A stretch of DNA of 64,000 nucleotides, from contig JAUIMM010000547.1 of NCBI GenBank assembly GCA_031769625.1, forward strand, positions 1,302,001-1,366,000, given 5' to 3'. The position numbers and the translations under genes were made by a program. Numbering within the stretch: position 1 is the first letter of the stretch; every line of letters begins with the position of its first letter. Source of the DNA: Taudactylus pleione (lineage: Eukaryota > Chordata > Amphibia > Anura > Myobatrachidae). Shown here in pieces: positions 56,088 through 64,000 of the stretch. Below the pieces are notes generated by a model that saw only the letters and a program-made list of their open reading frames with translations, was not told the origin of the DNA and made no database searches.

Positions 56088-56291
56088 CAATCATTTAATT
56101 TTTTCCTATTGTTATGAATGATCTAGGAACGATTTCCAGTACATCAATCACGACATTGCATTATAATTCTTGGTGTGTATTTTGTATTGTTCTTCTATAC
56201 TGTATGTCTATCTATCTGGTAAAGTCTATGTATGAATTCCTTTGGATACCTTTGTTCAAGTCACCCTGTTTTTTTTAAAGATTTCTTACCC

Positions 56292-56318
56292 CTGAAGAAG
56301 TCCATTTATGGACGAAAC
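56292..56318 (+). ncRNA. Hammerhead-like core motif
   Basis: CTGAAGA (56292-56298), one A, a hairpin with perfect stem GTCC/GGAC around ATTTAT, then GAAAC (314-318 of 56xxx). This is the CTGANGA-helix II-GAAA order of hammerhead ribozymes with one extra A. A clear helix III with a cleavage site was not found. Such motifs are known in Penelope-like elements and related retrozymes. Confidence 0.4.
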
Positions 56319-56733
56319 GCGCAGGCTTTCTGGTGCTGTGTCCATACACTAAGCGTGAGGATCTTGCCTATCGAGCTCACACCCGTAAGGGTGGTGTCAG
56401 GATTATATCATCACCTCAACTGTATAGTGATTGTGGATACTTTGTCACCTTCTATATGTTGTAAGCAATTTTTATAAAATATGTACTGTTTTTTTTAATC
56501 AAAAATAAAAGAAAATGACAATTATTTACTGATCATCCATTGGGCATTTTTCTTGTCGTGTGACCTTTGGTGAGAGATTATTTTCATCCTGGATATATCA
56601 GTCTCCACAATTTCACATCTTGAGGTAACCTAGTGGAAAGGACTTGTAGACACAATAAAGTCGACCTACTGATCTTATCATATGATTTTATCACTCTTAT
56701 ATTTTAATATTTTTTCTGTATAGCACCCTCTGG

Positions 56734-56736
<3 letters not shown>

Positions 56737-56800
<64 letters not shown>
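56737..56800. repeat. (CA)n(TA)n microsatellite
   Basis: About 27 CA units followed by TA steps. Confidence 0.95.
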
Positions 56801-56991
56801 GTGTCTCAGTGGTTGCGCATATTAAAACATGCACTGTATGATGACCAATAAGTCTCATTTGAGTCCAGCAATTACACTAATATGGTTTCAGTATTAGAAT
56901 TTCTTTTTAAACACCAGGCCCTGGTTCTCTTATTCAAGGACAGCAGCTCTCCTTTAAAAAAGGCCGGAATCCAGGTCCACAAATCTATCAA

Positions 56992-57405
56992 TATATAATG
57001 AAAGGAGTGCGCTCCATGGTGCAGATAAACACTTTTTTGATGTCACACAATATTGCTAAAAACACACGTCATCGGTATAGTGCTGCTAGTACCTTATTAA
57101 AAACAGTGTGGGCTGGTTACCACGTAATGGCTCTCCTCACAGCATGTCCAGGACTGACGCGGTCCGAACAGCAGCGGCCTGTTGCCAGTGTCCAGCGGCG
57201 GGGTGTGTGAGCCTGACTGATCCCTGGGACGGTGTCTGGAGTGTAGTCCGGTGGAGTATTTTAAACATACCACGTGGTAACCAGCCCACACTGTTTTTAA
57301 TAAGGTACTAGCAGCACTATACTGCTGACGTGTGTTTTTAGCAATATTGTGTGACATTAAAAAAGTGTTTATCTGCACCATGGAGCGCACTCCTTTCATT
57401 ATATA
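56992..57405. repeat. Large inverted repeat, ~134-bp arms
   Basis: The left arm (about 56992-57126) and right arm (about 57271-57405) are inverted copies with only a few mismatches; both encode the same spurious frame (MKGVRSMVQINTFLMSHN). The ~145-bp spacer is GC-richer than its surroundings. Confidence 0.88.
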
Positions 57406-57479
57406 TATATATATATGTATGTATATATGTGCGATGGCAGGTGTATAAGAAAGTTCACAGACGCAGGTTTGATGCCAAC

Positions 57480-57511
57480 GTTTCGATGCTCCTTCAATGC
57501 ATAGTCTTCAG
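57480..57511 (-). ncRNA. Hammerhead-like core motif
   Basis: In reverse: CTGAAGA, CT, stem ATGC/GCAT around ATTGAAGGA, C, GAAAC. It has the same box order as the motif at 56292, on the opposite strand. The stem is short and offset, so this is a weak call. Confidence 0.33.
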
Positions 57512-57705
57512 GGTATAAAATACAGTTAACAGTGTGCTAACCTTATAGCTTCCACCAACACCACGGAAAACTAAGCCGGATATCCAGCGCCAAAAAAAGT
57601 GAAGTCAGACCTGCGACACGTTGCTATAGTCACACAACAAATTAAAAACAAACATATGCAAATACATACACTTAACACTGATCGAAAAACAATGATCTCA
57701 TTTGG

Positions 57706-57857
57706 ATATTCATATAGCATGTAATGAGACAGAACCCGAGAAGTAGTTATAAAATATTTTTATCTCCAATAATAACATTTTATAACTACTTCTGGAGTAT
57801 AATAATATTTTATAACTACTTCTCGGGTTCTGTCTCATTACATGCTATATGAATATA
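57706..57857. repeat. Inverted repeat, ~50-bp arms
   Basis: ATATTCATATAGCATGTAAT...TATAAAATATT is repeated inverted around a ~48-bp AT-rich spacer that contains a third partial copy of TTTTATAACTACTTCT. Confidence 0.85.
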
Positions 57858-58930
57858 GATTTTACAGCTAGCATAGGTCGTTATTAGGTATTTGGTTGCG
57901 ACTGTTACTGTATTTGGCCATTTCTGCAGTTGTGGGGCTCTAATGAAAATACAGTCTCACCCTCTGATGTTCAGTCTCCGTGAAGTAATGGGGATTCTGT
58001 CCAAGTTTTGCTGTACTGGACTGATCCAGACTGGGCTGGCAGAGAATTGGGATGTGATGCTGTAGCTTGTTTGTGTGAAGCGCTATAATGTGGGGGCACA
58101 TTTTTGGAGGAGTCGTAATGTTAGAAGATGACCAATTAATCATTTTACACCACTGTGAATGGAATAGTAATAGCAGCTCAGCCAGCAGGACTCTTTTCTA
58201 CCATATGTTCAAATTCACCAGAGGAAGTATAATAATATATGTGTATATAAATCTATTTAATTGAAATATCAAAATGTAAAACCCAAAACAAAGGGAGCCT
58301 ATATGAAACCTTGCTGACTTGAAGATAAATCAACAAGCTCCAACAAGCTGTATTATGCTGATAAAGGAAAAAGATCTAATTCATTTAGTTGCTGGTATCA
58401 GATTGTCAGTTCTCATGAATGTTGACATGGTCGAAATGTCAATTCATCATGTCTACATGGATGACATGTCGACATGATAGAATCTTGACCTAAAGTCCCT
58501 GGTGGCCCAGCGGTCACTTACCTGGTAATGGCAGTAGCTACGTGTCCAGCTCCATCTTCCGAGTTCCAGTGGCCATGTGACCAGCACTTCAGGATACGTC
58601 TTATGGAGAGGCGGTCCTTGAGTATTTTACTACTATCCCTTATCCCTAACACACCCCCTAGTGCCTAACCCTAATCCCCCGCTCCTTGCAGCCTAACCCT
58701 TACCCACCCGGCAATGCCTAACCCTTGGTATTCTGAAAATTTTGACAATTCACATGTCGACATGGTGCCTGTTGACCATGTGACCTTATACCATCTTTAG
58801 GGTATCTTGAAGGGAGATTCAGTTCTTGGCAATGTGCCGCGCACATATTACCGTAGCCAAACAACACAAATTTTACTAGACACATCTATGGAGTGTGAGA
58901 GAAATATAGTGATGTTATTTGTCGCAAAGT
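57858..58930. other. No gene seen
   Basis: Non-coding. 58430-58800 has the palindromic ACATGTCGACATG-type blocks and CCTAACCCTTACCC tract of the dispersed repeat also seen at 42 and 47 kb. Confidence 0.5.
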
Positions 58931-60785
58931 GCCTTCACCAAACCGTTCCGAAAGCACACTTCTCAACTGTCCCGATTTTGGTAGGACAGTCCCGCGTTTC
59001 GGCACTGTCCCCCCATCCCTCCTGCAAGCCTCAGTCCCCTGCAGAAAGGGGGGGAAGGTTGAGAGTAATCTCTCACTGTTCCTCTGCAAATCATTGTACT
59101 GCTGGGGACAGCTTGGAAAGCACTGGTCACGCTCCCAGTATGAAATGCACAGCCGCCGTAATACACTCAGCTGGCCATGCACAGCAGGGAGGCGCCAGGC
59201 TGGAGAAGCGACACAAACGCTTTTTCCATTTGCAGGGGGCCCACTGAGATTTTGTTACCAGCAGGCGCCCAGCAGATTCCTCCCTGCAGCCAGAGGCTCG
59301 TGCTCACTCCTGAGCTCCGACCTTTTGGCTCCAGCAGTGGGTGTAGGGAGAGACGTCATTATGTGTCTCCCACAGTCCCGAGCACAAGGAGCTATAGGAT
59401 GGTGGTGGGCATAGGAGCGGGTATTCATGTAAGTACAGTGTTGTGTTTGTGTATCCTTATGTGTAAGGGGCACTACTACTGCTGGCATTGTATTGGGGGC
59501 ACTACTACTGTGATATTGTATAAGGGGCACTACTGCTGTGGACATTGTATAGGCAGGGCAACTAGGGGGGGTTGGAGCTGCGCGTGCACCGGGTGCCGGA
59601 TCAGGGGCCCATAGCCCCTGCATCCAACAGCGTCGCTGCACCCGGCGGCACAGGGAGGTTCCATTTGCTGGACGCCCACTGGGATTTTATTATCAGCTGG
59701 CGCCCGACTCCTTCCCTGCAGCGCAGCGGTAGCCAGAGGCTCAAGTTCTCTCCTAAACTCCAGCTTCCAACTTCCCCATGGGCACTATGGGAGAGACGTC
59801 ATAGTTCCGAGGAGCAGCCTGGCGGACCGGATGGCGTAGGACACAGGAGCGGGGTTTAAGGTAAGAATTGTTTGTTTGTTTATTCCTGTGTAAGCGGCAC
59901 TACAGGGAGCATTACTATGGGGGCATTACTATAGGGGCACTGCTGAAGGGGGCATTACTATAGGGGCACTGCTGAAGGGAGCATTGTATACTATAGGGGT
60001 ACTGCTGCAGGAGGCATTACTATAGGGGTACTGCTGCAGGGGGCACTACTACAGTGGGTATTACAATAGGGGCACTGCTGCAGGGGGCATTACTATAGGG
60101 GCACTGCTGCAGCGACTACTACTGTGGGCATTTTATAGGGGCCACTGCTGCAGGGGGCATTACTATGGGGGCATTACTATAGGGGCACTGCTGAAGGGAG
60201 CATTACTATACTATAGGGGTACTGCTGCAGGGGGCACTACTACAGAGTGTATTACAAATCAATAGGGGCACTGTTGCAGGGGGCATTACTATAGGGGCAC
60301 TGCTGCAGCAACTACTACTGTGGGCATTTTATAGGGGCCACTACTACTGTGGGCATTGTATAGGGGCGCACTACTACTGTGGGCATTGCATAAGGGACAC
60401 TATTCCTGTGGACATTGCATAAGGGACCCTATTCCTGTGGGCATTGCATGTAAGGGCACTATTACTGTGGGCATTGCATGTAAGGGCCACTACTACTGTG
60501 GGCATTGTGTGTATGGGACACTACTGTGGGCATTGCGTGTATGGGGTACTACTATTGTGGCAGCACTGTGGGCATTGTGTGTGAGGGGCACTATTGTGGG
60601 CATTATGTATAAGGGGCACTACTGTGTGTCGTAATGTGAATAAGTGACACTACTGTGTGGTGTAATGTGAATCAGGGGCACTATGTGCAGTGTAATGTGA
60701 GTAAGTTTGTGCTACTTTGTGGGGTCATTTGAAAAGGGGTGGGAGGGCGCAAATTTATAGTTTGAACACCCTAGCACTGGCCCTG
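58931..60785. repeat. GC-rich hAT-like region with tandem arrays
   Basis: Two related segments (CTGAGATTTTGTTACCAGCA near 59246 and CTGGGATTTTATTATCAGCT near 59680, each followed by GAGAGACGTCAT) precede arrays of GGGGCACTACTACTGTGGGC plus ATTGTATA (59455-59550) and GGGGCATTACTATAGGGGCA (59890-60720). The ends CAGGGCAACTAGG at 59554 and (reversed) CAGGGCCAGTGCTAGG at 60785 may delimit a hAT, but the flanking 8-mers do not match. Confidence 0.5.
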
Positions 60786-61010
60786 GTAATATGTACTGGG
60801 GTGTGACACAAAGCCAACCGGCCCAATGTTATGTGCAATGGAGGTGTGGCACGTGGCTATGCCTTCTTTTCGTGTGCATGTTCAAAGTCCTGGTACCCTT
60901 ATCCCATATGTCGGGAGATTTTCCCGAGGGATTTCACAGCCATCATTAAAAAGTGACTCTCTCTTTTGTCGGCTAGTACACTTCTGTCACAGAACATATT
61001 GTAATTAAAC

Positions 61011-61195
61011 CAGGGGTGATCAACTCCAGTGCTAAAGTACCACCAACTGGTCATGTTTTGTGGATGTCTTTAATCATGGACAGGTGAGCTAATGTATTTT
61101 GCTAGGTCAGTCATTATCCCTCCTGCTTCCACAGACAGAAATCTTTAAAACATGACCTGTTGGGAAAACTTTATGGTTGAGGTTATGAACCGCTG
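61011..61195. mobile_element. hAT-type MITE
   Basis: Ends CAGGGGTGATCAACTCCAGT and (reversed) CAGCGGTTCATAACCTCAAC. The duplication is not readable. Confidence 0.5.
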
Positions 61196-61315
61196 ACTGT
61201 AAAGTGTAAACCATTAAAAGGTTCCATAAATTGTGAGTGCAGCTGAATAATAAATAGTAGTAGAAATATGTGTCTGGGGGACAGATAGGAGTATGTATGC
61301 ATAACAAAATACATA

Positions 61316-61490
61316 GGGGTAGATGTACTAAGCCTTTGAGAGAGATAAAGTGGAGAGAGATAAAGTACCAACCAATCAGTTTTTAACTGTCATTATTAAA
61401 ACACAGCCTGTAAACTGACAGCAGCTGCTTGGTTGGTACTTTAACTCTCTCCACTTTATCTCTCTTGAAAGGCTCAGTGCATCTACCACT
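61316..61490. mobile_element. Harbinger-type fold-back MITE
   Basis: GGGGTAGATGTACTAAGCC with inverted partner GGTAGATGCACTGAGCC. The arms share GAGAGATAAAGTGGAGAGAG and GTACCAACCA. Confidence 0.65.
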
Positions 61491-61865
61491 ATGGCTGCAG
61501 AATTTTCACTGTGTCTCAGGCAGGATCGTGCAGCCACAGATAGAAAATATGAGTCACAATAATTGGGGGCACGTGTGCTGGGAGAGCTACATACTCTGTG
61601 GGCTCAATCCAATTAGGTGTGAGTCCCATCACGGCACGAGTAAGTACAGCTGTATGCTGCACTTACGGACCAAAACCTTTCATTTGGTATATGAAGTGCC
61701 CTGCTCAGACAACGGCATCATAGAAATATGTCAGGCATAAAAGTCGTCCTTTTGCTATTAATATATAGATAATAATAAGGGTACATGTGTACTTTACGGA
61801 CTCATTGCAGAGAGAACCCAGGTGTCCTACACTCATTATTATTATCAGTCATGGTAATGTCTAAA
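61491..61865. other. No gene seen
   Basis: Non-coding; nothing recognised. Confidence 0.5.
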
Positions 61866-62020
61866 TCCCCTTCACGGAGAGAGGACCCTGGCGTCATCAG
61901 CTAGTGTCCAGCGTCATTCCCTACCATCCAAGTGGGCATAGAGGGGGAATGTAACCTTGCGGCGAGCGTAGCAAGCCACCGAGCCCGCGAGGGGACAACT
62001 TTCTTCTTTGGGTGGGGACA
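61866..62020. repeat. Dispersed repeat copy
   Basis: Counterpart of 24232-24420 in the same orientation. Confidence 0.55.
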
Positions 62021-62141
62021 ACTTTCGGTACACAAGTACCATTTAAAACATTCATTGGGTTCTCTCTGCAATGAGTCCGTAAAGTATACAAGTACCATAA
62101 TAGTTGCTATGGGTTCCAGGAGTTTGGTAAATAGTAAATAA

Positions 62142-62168
<27 letters not shown>
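62142..62168. repeat. (AT)n microsatellite
   Basis: An AT run directly left of a hAT-like end. Confidence 0.85.
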
Positions 62169-62172
<4 letters not shown>

Positions 62173-62527
62173 CAGGGGCACCGAGAGGGGGGGGGGGGGG
62201 CGGGGACAAATGGCCCGGGCTTCCTGAGGGGCACGGCGGGGGCCTGGGTCCAACGCCCCCCCCCCCTCCTCCCTCACAGCAGCCCAGCACAAAGCGTGTG
62301 CTGAGCTGCAGTGGGAGACTGCTCATGGCTGCTGAGCAGCAGCCACAGCAGTCTCCTATGCCTGTGGAGGGGGAGCGATTACACTGATTGTGCCCCCCCT
62401 GGCTTTGCGCCCGGCTGAGGGGGCTCAGAACGCCCACCACGCCAGCGCGCATCGCCGCTACACGGCGCTGAAATTTATTAATTTTTTTCTAAGGGGGCGT
62501 GGCTGCGCCTCCCTCTTGGCGGGCCTG
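62173..62527. mobile_element. hAT-type element, non-autonomous
   Basis: Ends CAGGGGCACCGAGAGGGG and (reversed) CAGGCCCGCCAAGAGGGA match well. The flanking 8-mers TACACATA and TATATCTG lie in microsatellite DNA and agree only partly. Confidence 0.55.
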
Positions 62528-62533
62528 TATATC

Positions 62534-62534
<1 letters not shown>

Positions 62535-62568
<34 letters not shown>

Positions 62569-62575
62569 ATGTATG

Positions 62576-62626
<51 letters not shown>

Positions 62627-62630
62627 ATGC
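62535..62630. repeat. (GT)n(GTAT)n(AT)n compound microsatellite
   Basis: Three adjoining simple-repeat tracts. Confidence 0.95.
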
Positions 62631-62639
62631 TATATTTCT

Positions 62640-63900
62640 GCTGGAACTCTCCAGAATGCCGTTCCAGAAGTTCATGTGCAAAATGACGCCATCCAGAACG
62701 ACGTTCTGGAACCGCACTGTAAGCTTTCTTTTTCCTGTAGGCAGCATGGTAAGCGCTGCTTGAGCTGGGGGAACTAATGGCAAGCTGCCCGGTTTGGTGG
62801 CATGGGATGTTTGGGAAAGCTGAGGACATACCGGTGACGAGCTGAAATGAGGTGGCCCCGCCCCCGGTAGTGATAAACTTGCATTACAGGCAGCCCATCG
62901 GTACCTGTCATAACAACCAGAGTGGCCCGCGGAGGATCTGTCATCGCAATGAGGGCCGACCGAGACATAGCTGACAGCACAGCGATGTGGCCAGTGAGGA
63001 GGAGGAAAATGTTGTACTGAGTCACCTCCCAAGTAGTGTAAGTGTCTCCACAGCCCAGGGTCAGTCAGCGTCCCCAGCTGGTGTGGAGGTGCCAGCATTG
63101 GCAATCAGATTGTGATGGGACCTGTAGTGCCCCAATATCTGGAGAGCACTAGGTTGCCCAAGCCTCCTCTCTAATAGCGCAGGGAAGTGAACAGCGAGAT
63201 CCCCCTCCTGGCTTCCCTGGCAGGGTGAGAGGACTATTCTGTATGCCCCCGTCTCCCTGTGTTTAATCACCAGGCCAGGGCTGATCGAGGATCTAATTAC
63301 ACAGTCCCAAGTATTCTGAATTCCTGATTTGTTATCCTGACCATCATTATCACCTCCCAGAATGTGAGGCAGGTCTCCCTATCTATGCTGCTCATATCTG
63401 AGTCTATTGGAGCAGAGTAGTTAAAGGATCACTTAACCACAAAATGTAACCTTTCTCATATATGGTATAGCGTACTCCACTGCCGCTCTGCTGGGGCTGT
63501 TACCTTCCCAATACTGTTTATGACGTTACTTATATAGCATGCACATATCATGCACGTTCTTAAGATGGTGTCGTAATTGGATGTCATGGGAGGGAGAGCT
63601 GATATTGCAGACATTTTGTGCATTAATCAAAGAAGTCCACTGCACATAAAGGTTGTCACTCAGATGCTGCCTGCTTCCTTTGATATCCATTACCCCCCTA
63701 ACATGGCAGCCAGATGCATGGAAGCCATAGAGAGCATGGGGGACATATTTCACACCAGTTATTTCATGCATATTTTTCAGCTTAATGCACCGATTGATGG
63801 GCCACCTCTGCTGTAGCTCCACCCACATTATTCACAGCTCCGCCCACCTTTGTCCCTCCCAGGAGAGCCTGAACCTATTTTCTAGAAAAATAGCACTGTA
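62640..63900. other. No gene confirmed
   Basis: The least repetitive stretch at this end of the window. A minus-strand frame at 62774-63025 begins with a hydrophobic segment but does not fit MGST2 exon 1 (see rejected items). CCTGTAGTGCCCCAATATCTGG at about 63120 is a common vertebrate repeat motif. Confidence 0.4.
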
Positions 63901-63903
63901 AAC

Positions 63904-63905
<2 letters not shown>

Positions 63906-63966
<61 letters not shown>
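63906..63966. repeat. (AT)n(AC)n microsatellite
   Basis: An AT run followed by an AC run near the window end. Confidence 0.95.
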
Positions 63967-64000
63967 GGCCAAAATTGCGGACACATTTTGAAATTAGAAT

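Noticed and set aside
62774..63025. Minus-strand frame MTQYNIFLLLTGHIAVLSAM as MGST2 exon 1
   Set aside because: It is hydrophobic, but it lacks the AC-Q-Q motif and no donor in the needed phase (one T before GT) follows; similarity to MGST2 is not convincing.
1..64000. tRNA, rRNA or snRNA genes
   Set aside because: I saw no clear A/B-box pair or conserved RNA core while reading both strands; a covariance-model scan would be needed to exclude them.

Overview
This is eukaryotic, vertebrate-type nuclear DNA with no bacterial, phage or organelle signature. The DIRS, Penelope, Harbinger, hAT and Tc1/mariner mix, the MITE types and the very large introns suggest an amphibian, most likely a frog. 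That assignment is an inference from repeat content and not from any marker gene.

One real host gene can be assembled. Four minus-strand exons encode the C-terminal ~129 residues of microsomal glutathione S-transferase 2 (MGST2, MAPEG family). They are exon 2 (45305-45404), exon 3 (40751-40821), exon 4 (29629-29710) and exon 5 (10126-10264). All splice sites are GT/AG and the codon phases join exactly. Exon 1, with the start codon, was not found and probably lies beyond 64000. Nearly everything from 10 kb to 64 kb is therefore intron or upstream sequence of this gene, filled with transposons.

Layout. 1-3.2 kb: the right part of a Harbinger transposon with a transposase C-terminus (+) and a convergent, three-exon Myb-like gene (-). 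3.4-9.1 kb: hAT and Harbinger MITEs, one nested in another. 10.1 kb: last MGST2 exon. 12.4-16.7 kb: a decayed, apparently intronless coding remnant of a coiled-coil-like protein, split by a hAT element that itself carries a second hAT. 17.9-24.1 kb: an essentially complete DIRS retrotransposon (gag, RT-RNase H-methyltransferase-like, tyrosine recombinase, inverted terminal repeats, internal complementary region), inserted in a minisatellite that continues to 25.6 kb. 26.5-28.1 kb: a Tc1 element. 29.6 kb: MGST2 exon 4. 29.9-38.4 kb: MITEs, two tandem arrays and hAT pieces. 38.5-39.0 kb: a Penelope GIY-YIG remnant. 40.8 and 45.4 kb: MGST2 exons 3 and 2. 46-47.8 kb: MITEs. 47.9-50.0 kb: a second Tc1 with a nested MITE. 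54.3-56.1 kb: two mariner remnants. 56.2-57.9 kb: hammerhead-like motifs and large inverted repeats. 58.9-62.6 kb: hAT-like pieces, tandem arrays and microsatellites. 62.6-63.9 kb: nothing recognised.

I did not find an undescribed biological system. The best results are the MGST2 exon set, the near-intact DIRS element, the Harbinger element whose terminus matches the local MITEs, and several nested insertions whose target-site duplications can be read directly.
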